Position numbers and translations under genes: made by a program | The notes under the pieces: generated by a model | Told to the model about the DNA's origin: nothing | The model's input: the letters and a program-made list of their open reading frames with translations, nothing else | The model's database searches: none | Shown: piece by piece, positions 20,167 to 25,993 of the stretch | Position numbering within the stretch: the stretch's first letter is position 1 | How the letters are laid out: the number at the start of each line of letters is the position of its first letter | Origin: an uncultured Oscillospiraceae bacterium | GTDB lineage: Bacteria; Bacillota; Clostridia; Oscillospirales; Oscillospiraceae | NCBI GenBank assembly: GCA_910587255.1 | Contig: CAJUKT010000084.1 | Location: 1-50,893, forward strand | Reading direction: 5' to 3' | DNA length: 50,893 nt

Positions 20167-21495
20167 ATGAGATTATTTTTGGCCGTGATCCTGTGCAAGC
20201 TCCTGCGCTTTATCGGCGGGCTCATCGGCAAGGGCAGCTCCCTGCCGGGGCAGTTCGCCCTGAAGGTGTGCCCCAATGTGCTGGGCCGGGTAAAGCTGCC
20301 CGAGAAGATCATCGCCGTCACCGGCTCCAACGGCAAGACCTCCACCGTGGAGATGATCGCCGCCATCCTGGAGCAGGACGGGCGGCGGGTGGTCTATAAC
20401 AAGGAGGGCTCCAACCAGATCGAGGGGGTGGCTACCCTCATCCTGTCCCACTGCACCCTGGGGGGAAAAATGCGGGGGGACGTGCTGCTGCTGGAGAGCG
20501 ACGAGCGCTACGCCCGGCATACTTTTAAATGGTTCCATCCCACCCACTTCGTCATCACCAACCTCTACCGGGACCAGCTCTCCCGCAACGGCCATTCGGA
20601 GTGGGTGTACGACGCGGTGAAGGACGCCGTTTTCCCCGAGACCACCCTGGTGCTCAACGCCGACGACCCCCTGGTGTCCTGCTTTGCCCGGGACCACGCC
20701 CCGGACAGGGTGAAGTGGTTCGGGCTGGACGAGTGCTCCGTCAGCACCAGGGAGCACCGGGGCGTGTACCACGATGGGGCGCGCTGCCCGGTGTGCAAGG
20801 GGCCCATGGAATACTCCTGCTTCCACTACGCCCACATCGGCCATTACGCCTGTCCCGCCTGCGGCCACAAGCGCCACAAACCCGATTTCGCCGTCACCGC
20901 CCTGGACCTGAAGGCGGGCAGGCTCACCATCAACGGCGACAGGCCGCTCTGCCTGGCCTTCAAGAGCATTTATAACGTGTATAACATCCTGGCCGCCTGG
21001 TCGGTGTGCGCCCTGGCGGGGGTGTCCCCCGACGTTATATCCGGGGTCATCAACAACTATATGTTGAAAAACGGGCGGATGATTACCTTCCGTCTGGGGG
21101 AGCACCGGGGCACCCTGCTCACCTCCAAGCACGAAAACTCGGTGGCCTACGACACCAACCTCAGCTATATCGCCGCCACAGAAAAGCCCTGCACGGTGCT
21201 GGTGATCGTGGACGCCATCAGCCGGAAATACTTCACCGGCGAGACCAGCTGGCTTTGGGATATCGACTTTGACCGGCTCAACGCCCCCCATATCGGGAAA
21301 ATCATGCTGTACGGCCGGTATTGCAACGACCTGGCGGTGCGCTTCAAGTACAGCCAGATCCCCGCGGACAAAATCGAGGTGGGGGAGTCCATCCCCGCGG
21401 CGGCGGCGTATCTGAAGGAGAACGGGGACGAGGACCTGTACGTGGTGACCTGCTTCTCCGACCGGGACAAGCTGTTGGAGCACGCAGCGCGATGA
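20167..21495 (+). CDS. murT: Lipid II isoglutaminyl synthase subunit MurT
   Basis: A 442-residue Mur-ligase-like enzyme that amidates the D-glutamate of lipid II together with GatD. The ATP P-loop is TGSNGKTST (52-60). The middle domain carries the MurT-specific four-cysteine zinc ribbon (C207/C210 and C229/C232). The C-terminal DUF1727 domain includes the DTNLSYIAATEKP block. The start is at 20167 with GAGAGGAAG upstream. In known cases murT and gatD are adjacent and co-translated. Here they are 170 nt apart with an intergenic repeat between, and the GatD partner is unusual. Confidence 0.92.
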   Translation: MRLFLAVILCKLLRFIGGLIGKGSSLPGQFALKVCPNVLGRVKLPEKIIAVTGSNGKTSTVEMIAAILEQDGRRVVYNKEGSNQIEGVATLILSHCTLGGKMRGDVLLLESDERYARHTFKWFHPTHFVITNLYRDQLSRNGHSEWVYDAVKDAVFPETTLVLNADDPLVSCFARDHAPDRVKWFGLDECSVSTREHRGVYHDGARCPVCKGPMEYSCFHYAHIGHYACPACGHKRHKPDFAVTALDLKAGRLTINGDRPLCLAFKSIYNVYNILAAWSVCALAGVSPDVISGVINNYMLKNGRMITFRLGEHRGTLLTSKHENSVAYDTNLSYIAATEKPCTVLVIVDAISRKYFTGETSWLWDIDFDRLNAPHIGKIMLYGRYCNDLAVRFKYSQIPADKIEVGESIPAAAAYLKENGDEDLYVVTCFSDRDKLLEHAAR

Positions 21496-21496
21496 T

Positions 21497-21625
21497 AGAC
21501 ACCCAGGGGAGCTTGGAGCGGAGCAAAGGCAAAAGCCCAGGGCCCACAAGCTGGGGCCGGGGTTTGCCTGCGCCGCAGCGAAAGCGGCCCGGCCGCGTGT
21601 CCAATCGCAGCGTGGTCATGTTGAT
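21497..21625 (+). repeat. Dispersed intergenic hairpin repeat, copy between murT and gatD
   Basis: The framework GGGGAGCTTGGAGCGGAGC leads into a hairpin (GGCAAA with TTTGCC, inner GGGCC arms), then GCAGCGAAAGCGGCCCGGC. It has the same plan as copies at 23490, 50664 and, inverted, 22401, 32341, 36771 and 44983. It separates murT from gatD. Confidence 0.75.
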
Positions 21626-21665
21626 ACTGGATACGATAATTTGAGGAATATCAAGGAAGGTTTTT

Positions 21666-22400
21666 ATGGAACTGACCATTTTGCATCTCTATCCCGATTG
21701 CATGTCCCTGTATGGGGAATACGCCAACGTGGCAGTGCTCCGCCGCCACCTGGAGGCCATGCGGGTGTCCGTGAGGGTGGACACCGCTCTGTTTGAGGAC
21801 ACGCCGGACTTCTCCCGCGCCGATTTCATCTATATGGGCGCGGGAGCCGAGCGCACCCAGAAGGCGGCGCTGTCCGCCCTGCTGCCCCACAGGGAGGCGC
21901 TGAAGGCCGCCGTGGACCGGGGGGCGGTGGTGCTGTTCACCGGCAGCGCCATGGAACTGCTGGGCGCGTCCATCACCGGCGCGGACGGCAGGGTCTGGCC
22001 CTGCCTGGGCTTTGCGGATTTCACCACCCGGGAGACGGGCAATCGCTCCCCGGAGGACGTGGTGGCCCGCGCCTCCCTGTGGGAGAGCTTCGTGGTGGGC
22101 TTTATGAACAAGTGCTCCGAAACCTTCGGGGTGGCCGCCCCCTTGTTTGACCAGGTGGAGCGGGGCCCCGGCAACGCCGGGGACGGCTCCCCGGGGGAGG
22201 GCTATGTGGACGGCAATGTGTTCGCCACCCACCTCACCGGCCCCATCCTGGTGAAGAACCCGGACTTCACCGATTTCCTCATCCGCCGCCTGTTCCAGCT
22301 CAAGGGCTGGCAGCAGCCGGAACAGCTCCCCGTGCTGCCCTATGAGCGGGAGGCGTATGAGGTGACCTTGAAGGAGCTGACTTCCCGGGCGGGGGGCTGA
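21666..22400 (+). CDS. GatD-like glutamine amidotransferase lacking the catalytic cysteine
   Basis: A 244-residue protein of the CobB/CobQ-like class I amidotransferase group, in the position and of the length of GatD, the glutaminase that feeds ammonia to MurT. N-terminal LHLYPDCMSLYGEYANV and the late FATHLTGPILVKNP (H189) match the family. At the nucleophile elbow the usual VCGGYQ reads TGSAME (T92-E97), so the cysteine is replaced by glycine at 93 and the oxyanion GG is changed. No nearby cysteine can take its place by alignment. The protein is therefore unlikely to hydrolyse glutamine. It may still serve as a structural partner of MurT, with MurT using free ammonia, or have another role. 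Confidence 0.75.
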   Translation: MELTILHLYPDCMSLYGEYANVAVLRRHLEAMRVSVRVDTALFEDTPDFSRADFIYMGAGAERTQKAALSALLPHREALKAAVDRGAVVLFTGSAMELLGASITGADGRVWPCLGFADFTTRETGNRSPEDVVARASLWESFVVGFMNKCSETFGVAAPLFDQVERGPGNAGDGSPGEGYVDGNVFATHLTGPILVKNPDFTDFLIRRLFQLKGWQQPEQLPVLPYEREAYEVTLKELTSRAGG

Positions 22401-22566
22401 CTGCGCTGCTCACGACGGCTCCGCGCTTTCGTTGTCACGCTTCGCCTCTTCGCGGCGCGCGGCTTCCCTCCGATTCCGGCAAAACCCTTCCGGGCCGTTG
22501 GCCCTCCTTGGGCTTTTGCCTTCACTTCGGTCCATCCGCGCTGCTCACGACGGCTCCGCGCTTCTG
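22401..22566 (-). repeat. Dispersed intergenic hairpin repeat, copy downstream of gatD-like gene
   Basis: Read on the minus strand: GGACCGAAGTGAAGG leads into a hairpin (GGCAAAAGCCC with GGGTTTTGCC, inner GGGCC-AAC-GGCCC), then GGAGGGAAGCCGCGCG. The sub-block GCGCTGCTCACGACGGCTCC occurs twice (about 22404 and 22539). The rest of the gap up to 22679 holds only a weak promoter-like TGGTCA-16-TATGCT. Confidence 0.7.
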
Positions 22567-22678
22567 TGCAACCCAAACGTTACATTTGGAAACGGCAAAA
22601 CGCTGGTCAAACCGCCGGGTTTTGGTATGCTGAGGGCATCAAGGGGAGGAGACCTCCCGGTTTTATGAGGTGAATTTG

Positions 22679-23161
22679 ATGAGCTTAGGAAACAAACTGG
22701 CGGAGGCCCGCCGGGCCAAAAACCTGACCCAGGAGCAGCTGGCGGAAAGGCTGGACGTGACCCGGCAGGCGGTGAGCCGCTGGGAGTCGGACGCCGCCTA
22801 CCCGGAGACGGACAAGATCGTGCGCATGGCCCAGATTCTGGAGGTGAGCTGCGACTACCTCCTCCAGGACGGGGTGGACGAGAAGGGGAACCCGGTGAAG
22901 CCCCCGGTGACCCGGCTGCTGGAACAGGCCCAGGGCAGGCGGGTAAAGCTGACCTTCTATGAGGGCGACGGAATGCCCGTCATCCATGAGTGGTGCGTGA
23001 TCCGGGACTTCGACGGCGCCTGGGCCAACGTGGAAGTGGTGGTGAACCAGAAGAAGCCCCAGAAAAACGAGGTGCGGCTGATCCCCCTGTCCACCATCAG
23101 CACCATCACCTTCCTCAAGGACGGGGAGGCGGCAAAGCGCTCCCCCCTGGAGCTGAACTGA
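22679..23161 (+). CDS. XRE-family transcriptional regulator with a C-terminal barrel-like domain
   Basis: A 160-residue protein. Residues 5-60 form a standard helix-turn-helix of the Cro/CI type (LTQEQLAERLDVTRQAVSRWESDAAYP), followed by a Gly/Pro hinge. The rest, about 75-150, is a beta-rich segment (RRVKLTFYEGDG ... IPLSTISTITFLK) that looks like a small SH3/Sm-like barrel. I chose ATG 22679 (GAGGTG 6 nt upstream) over the GTG at 22670. A very similar barrel pattern ends the next gene, 13 nt downstream, so the two probably work together. The regulated genes are unknown. Confidence 0.8.
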   Translation: MSLGNKLAEARRAKNLTQEQLAERLDVTRQAVSRWESDAAYPETDKIVRMAQILEVSCDYLLQDGVDEKGNPVKPPVTRLLEQAQGRRVKLTFYEGDGMPVIHEWCVIRDFDGAWANVEVVVNQKKPQKNEVRLIPLSTISTITFLKDGEAAKRSPLELN

Positions 23162-23174
23162 GGAGGGGCGGACA

Positions 23175-23489
23175 ATGGAATACTTTGGCTTTTTTTCGTT
23201 TATTATGGTGCTTTTCCTCATGGGCAAGGTGAACCGGCTGGAGCGCATTTTGCGGGACAACGGCCTGGGCTCCGTCCGGGCGGCGGGCCTGGGGGAGCAG
23301 ATGCGCAAGCAGGTGGGGAATACCGTCACCCTCACGGTGGAGGCCGGGGACGGCGACGTGACGGGCAAGGTGTGCAGGGTGCTGGACGCCGACGAGGACT
23401 GGGCCCTTGTCCTGGCCAATGAGGGGACGAAAAAGGAGTGCGAAAAGCTGATCCGGCTGGACAGCGTGAAGCAGATCAAGGTGAAATAA
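23175..23489 (+). CDS. Small membrane-anchored protein with a barrel-like domain, function unknown
   Basis: A 104-residue protein. A hydrophobic N-terminal segment (residues 3-17) is followed by a short amphipathic helix (NRLERILRDNGLG). A beta-rich domain follows, in the order VTLTVEAGDG, GKVCRVLDAD, ALVLANE, IRLDSVKQIKVK. The strand pattern mirrors the C-terminal domain of the XRE regulator 13 nt upstream, which suggests a shared fold and perhaps a common origin. Membrane sequestration of a regulator partner is one possible arrangement. No family name can be given. Confidence 0.7.
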   Translation: MEYFGFFSFIMVLFLMGKVNRLERILRDNGLGSVRAAGLGEQMRKQVGNTVTLTVEAGDGDVTGKVCRVLDADEDWALVLANEGTKKECEKLIRLDSVKQIKVK

Positions 23490-23625
23490 ATGCGCGGAGC
23501 GGGCGGCTGCGAGGGAGCTTGGAGCGGAACGAGGATAAAAAACCAGGGTCTGCAAAGCAGATCTGTTTTTTATCCGAGACGCAGTGAAAGCGACCGGGCG
23601 TCCAGCCGCCCGCAAAGCGTAGGTA
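23490..23625 (+). repeat. Dispersed intergenic hairpin repeat, copy with a changed stem
   Basis: GAGGGAGCTTGGAGCGGAACG leads into a perfect outer stem GGATAAAAAAC (23533-23543) with GTTTTTTATCC (23565-23575) and an inner GGTCTGC-AAA-GCAGATC. GAGACGCAGTGAAAGCGACCGG follows. Compared with the copy at 50664, both sides of the stem have changed together. Confidence 0.8.
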
Positions 23626-23640
23626 CATGGGGGCGATCAT

Positions 23641-24582
23641 ATGGATGATAGATGGCTGGAAGTGACCCTGCCCGTCCCGGCGGACAGGCTGGAGCGGGTA
23701 TGCGATATCCTCACCGCCAACGGCATGGCCGGGCTGGTAGTGGAGGAGGAGGGGGATTTCCTCCGCTTTTTGGAGCAGAACCGCCAGTATTGGGACTATG
23801 TGGACGAGGGCCTGGCCCAGCGCATGAAGGGGGCCAGCCGGGTGAAGTTCTACGTCCCGGACAGCGAGCAGGGACAGCGCCAGCTCCGGCAGTACCTGGC
23901 GGGGCTGGAGGAGTACGAGCCCCAGACCGTCTCCCTCCGGGAGGAGGACTGGGCCACTTCCTGGCAGAAGTACTATCAGCCCATCCCGGTGGGGCGGCGG
24001 GTGTACATCGTCCCCGACTGGATGCGGGGGCAGGCGGTGCCGGAGGGCCGGACGCCGCTGTACCTAAACCCCGGCCTCACCTTCGGCACCGGGGCCCACC
24101 CCACCACCCAGCTGTGCCTGGAGCTGCTGGAGCAGGTCCTCCGGCCCGGGGACAGGGTGCTGGATTTGGGCTGCGGCTCGGGCATCCTGGCCATCGCCGC
24201 CCTCGCCCTGGGGGCCTCCCAGGCGGTGGGGGTGGACATTGACCCCAAGGCGGCGGACGTGGCCTTTGAAAACGCGGCCCTGAACGGCATCGGTCCGGAC
24301 CGGCTGGCGGTATACGCCGGGGACGTGCTCCATGACCGCGCGCTGGCGGCCCGGCTGAACCCGGGCGGCAGCCAGGTGGTGCTGGCCAACATCGTGGCCG
24401 ACGTGATCATCCCCCTGTCGGCAAAGGCCGGGGAGCTGATGGCCCCGGACGGGGTATTCCTCACCTCCGGCATCATTGACGGCCGGGAGGGGGAGGTGCG
24501 CGCCGCGCTGGAGGCCAACGGCTTCATCATCGCCTGCCACCGCTCGCGGGGCGGGTGGCACGCCTTCTCAGCGCGGCGGTAA
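23641..24582 (+). CDS. prmA: Ribosomal protein L11 methyltransferase
   Basis: A 313-residue SAM-dependent methyltransferase that trimethylates ribosomal protein L11. The N-terminal L11-binding domain starts WLEVTLPVPADRLERV. The catalytic domain carries LNPGLTFGTGAHPTTQLCLELLE, the SAM motif LDLGCGSGILAIAA (about residue 177), VDIDPKA, and VLANIVADVI in place of NPPY-type loops. The length is normal. The start at 23641 has GGGGGCG upstream, a weak ribosome site. It is preceded by the hairpin repeat and followed by a palindrome cluster. Confidence 0.95.
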   Translation: MDDRWLEVTLPVPADRLERVCDILTANGMAGLVVEEEGDFLRFLEQNRQYWDYVDEGLAQRMKGASRVKFYVPDSEQGQRQLRQYLAGLEEYEPQTVSLREEDWATSWQKYYQPIPVGRRVYIVPDWMRGQAVPEGRTPLYLNPGLTFGTGAHPTTQLCLELLEQVLRPGDRVLDLGCGSGILAIAALALGASQAVGVDIDPKAADVAFENAALNGIGPDRLAVYAGDVLHDRALAARLNPGGSQVVLANIVADVIIPLSAKAGELMAPDGVFLTSGIIDGREGEVRAALEANGFIIACHRSRGGWHAFSARR

Positions 24583-24608
24583 GGAGAGGGCTGCGCCCTG
24601 CCGGGGGC

Positions 24609-24672
24609 GTTACTTTCTCTCGCGCGAGAGAAAGTAACCAAAGAGCGCGCATAGGGGCCGCGGCCCCTATGC
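24609..24672. repeat. Two adjacent perfect palindromes downstream of prmA
   Basis: A 30-bp perfect palindrome (half-site GTTACTTTCTCTCGC, 24609-24638) is followed 10 bp later by a 24-bp perfect palindrome (half-site GCATAGGGGCCG, 24649-24672). The ends AAGTAACCAAAG recall extragenic palindromes seen in many bacterial genomes. There is no T-run, so a simple terminator is unlikely. The palindrome at 25923 is of the same style. Confidence 0.75.
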
Positions 24673-24899
24673 ACCCCTGTGGGGACGCCCTATACGCAAA
24701 ACAGGTATAGAGACCCTTCCGGCGCGTGGGGCGTTCGGCGCGGCTGCCCCTATTGGCGCTGCCGCCCGTGTCTGGGCACTGACTGGCAGGCGGGCCCGCC
24801 CCCTGCGCCTGAGCGGGCGGACCGCTCGGGCCGGGACGGCCGGTGGCGGCATCAAGCGGCCGGGCCGCGTTTTTTGTGGAACTTTTCCTGGAAAAACGG
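24673..24899. other. Intergenic stretch without a recognisable gene
   Basis: No convincing coding frame is seen; the frame that spans it has no ribosome site and an unusual composition. A short GC stem GCGGC / GCCGC at 24856-24868 followed by GTTTTTT may be a late terminator for prmA. Confidence 0.4.
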
Positions 24900-24928
24900 T
24901 TGACAAATCCCCTTTGCGCCTATAATAT
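24900..24928 (+). promoter_or_regulatory. Promoter of the T-box leader
   Basis: A perfect -35, TTGACA (24900-24905), stands 17 bp before TAATAT (24923-24928). A TATAAT at 24921-24926 gives the alternative 15-bp spacing. Confidence 0.8.
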
Positions 24929-24932
24929 AAAT

Positions 24933-25327
24933 AGCGTCCGCTCCACCGGGCGGATGCGAAAACAAAATTACAGATTTCTCCCCGCCGGGGCGGGGAGAAA
25001 TCTCAAACAGGCTTTGAACAGGACGAGTAGCTGGAAAAGCCGCCTCCCAGAGAGCCGCCCGCACGGTGCGAGGGCGGCGGGGCGGGCCCGGCGAAGATCC
25101 CCTGGGAGCCGCGGACCCAACGCGACTGTCTCAGACAGCTGCGCCAGTAGGCCCCGCCGGAAGTCCCCGTTACAGGACGCACGAGTGCCGTATTGTCACG
25201 CTTCGCCTGTTCGCGACGCGGTTCTAAGCCCGCTGCTCACGACGGCTCAGCGCTTCTACGGAATTGGAGTGGTACCGCAGGGGTTTGCGCCTTTGTCTCC
25301 GTTTGGGGGCAGGGGCGTTTTTGTTTT
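24933..25327 (+). promoter_or_regulatory. T-box leader reading tRNA-Ile, with a repeat inserted
   Basis: Stem I elements are GAACAGGACGAGTA, AGAGAGCCGCC and the distal loop region GGTGCGAGG. The specifier region GCGAAGATCCCCTGGGAGCC places ATC (Ile) at 25097-25099. The antiterminator T-box GGAGTGGTACCGC is at 25266-25278; its TGGT bulge matches an ACCA tRNA end. A terminator stem (25288-25299 with 25306-25317) ends in TTTTTGTTTT. The leader should stop transcription unless uncharged tRNA-Ile binds. Two oddities: a 15-bp-arm inverted repeat at 24972-25003 (AGATTTCTCCCCGCC), and a truncated copy of the dispersed repeat at about 25190-25258, between stem I-III and the antiterminator. ileS starts only at 25994; two small genes lie between. 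Confidence 0.88.
25190..25258 (-). repeat. Truncated dispersed repeat inside the T-box leader
   Basis: TTGTCACGCTTCGCCTGTTCG and CGCTGCTCACGACGGCTCAG match blocks of the repeat at 22401-22566. The hairpin core is missing, as if deleted. Confidence 0.65.
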
Positions 25328-25583
25328 AGGACGGAAGGGTCAGGCGGATGCCCACAGCAAGGGCAACTCGCGTCATAGCCTCCCGCTCCAAGGTATCCAT
25401 AGACACGTCCGCCGCACGGGCCTGCTCCAAATGGGCTATTTCCTTGTCGCCCAAATGCTCCTCCAGCCATTGATAATGCTCTAATGCGCTCTGCTGGCTT
25501 CGGCGGTACTCCCCCTGCGCGAAAAAATAGGGGAACGCGCCCTGCTCGATCTCCTGCATCAGCATATCGAATATATCGTCCAT
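25326..25583 (-). CDS. Small protein, DUF6809-like, antisense to the ileS leader transcript
   Basis: An 85-residue, mostly helical, acidic protein starting MDDIFDMLMQEIEQGAF. The layout (a helical N-terminus, a charged middle EHLGDKEIAHLEQA, and an end EAMTRVALAVGIRLTL) resembles DUF6809 proteins of Oscillospiraceae phage and mobile regions, but this is from memory and uncertain. The start follows GAGGAG by 11 nt; a TTG at 25604 is less likely. It is divergent from the XRE gene, with an operator between them. Its stop codon lies in the T-run of the T-box terminator. Codon use is less GC-rich than in neighbouring genes, which suggests transfer. Confidence 0.6.
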   Translation of the reverse strand: MDDIFDMLMQEIEQGAFPYFFAQGEYRRSQQSALEHYQWLEEHLGDKEIAHLEQARAADVSMDTLEREAMTRVALAVGIRLTLPS

Positions 25584-25604
25584 TCTATTGCCAGCTCCTC
25601 TCAA

Positions 25605-25637
25605 CTATTCCGTCTGGAATAGTATTCCAGCTATTCC
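25605..25637. promoter_or_regulatory. Operator with repeated TATTCC half-sites
   Basis: CTATTCC-GTCT-GGAATAG (25605-25622) overlaps the palindrome GGAATA-G-TATTCC (25616-25628), and a further CTATTCC is at 25631-25637. It lies between two divergent genes and is the likely binding site of the small XRE protein. Confidence 0.7.
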
Positions 25638-25652
25638 GAACGTACTTGTCAA
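25624..25652 (-). promoter_or_regulatory. Probable promoter of the DUF6809-like gene
   Basis: On the minus strand TTGACA (25647-25652) stands 17 bp before TGGAAT (25624-25629). The -10 overlaps the operator palindrome, so binding there would block it. Confidence 0.5.
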
Positions 25653-25665
25653 GGGGGGTGTTTCA

Positions 25666-25875
25666 ATGAAATTGCCGGAGCGCCTAAAGGAACTCAGAAC
25701 AGAAAGAAATCTCAGGCAGGAGGACATTGCTGCGGCCTTGAGGTTGTCTTTAAGCGCATATTGCAGATATGAGCAGGGAAAACGGGAGCCAACTGCTTCT
25801 GTGCTTGAGAATATTGCGGACTATTACAATGTCAGCGTCGATTATTTGCTGGGCTGGCGCAACCGCCGCAAATAA
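25666..25875 (+). CDS. Small XRE-family repressor
   Basis: A 69-residue, single helix-turn-helix protein of the Cro/CI type (RLKELRTERNLRQEDIAAALRLSLSAYCRYEQGKREPT) ending in the usual NIADYYNVSVDYLLGW. AAGGGGGG stands 8-9 nt before the ATG. It is AT-richer than its surroundings. With the divergent small gene and the TATTCC operator it looks like a self-contained repressor module that has landed between the T-box leader and ileS. Transcripts released from the T-box terminator would pass through it on the way to ileS. Confidence 0.85.
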   Translation: MKLPERLKELRTERNLRQEDIAAALRLSLSAYCRYEQGKREPTASVLENIADYYNVSVDYLLGWRNRRK

Positions 25876-25885
25876 AGCTGCCCGG

Positions 25886-25950
25886 CGCGAAACGAAGTTT
25901 CGCGATCAAAGGTTCTTTTTCGGTTCCTTTTTCTTGCAAGAAAAAGGAAC
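25886..25950. repeat. Palindromes upstream of ileS
   Basis: CGCGAAAC-GAA-GTTTCGCG near 25886 is followed by a 28-bp perfect palindrome at 25923-25950 (half-site GTTCCTTTTTCTTG). The style matches the palindrome at 24609. They lie in the 118-bp gap between the XRE gene and ileS, where I see no separate promoter. Confidence 0.7.
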
Positions 25951-25993
25951 GCCCGCCCGGCGAGGGCAGAAAAATGTAAAGGAGAACACACCC

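Noticed and set aside
24609..24638. Rho-independent terminator of prmA
   Set aside because: A perfect palindrome without a loop or a following T-run; better treated as an extragenic palindrome.
24679..24903. 74-residue open frame between prmA and the T-box
   Set aside because: No ribosome site, odd Arg/Pro/Cys/Trp-rich composition, and it overlaps the T-box promoter.
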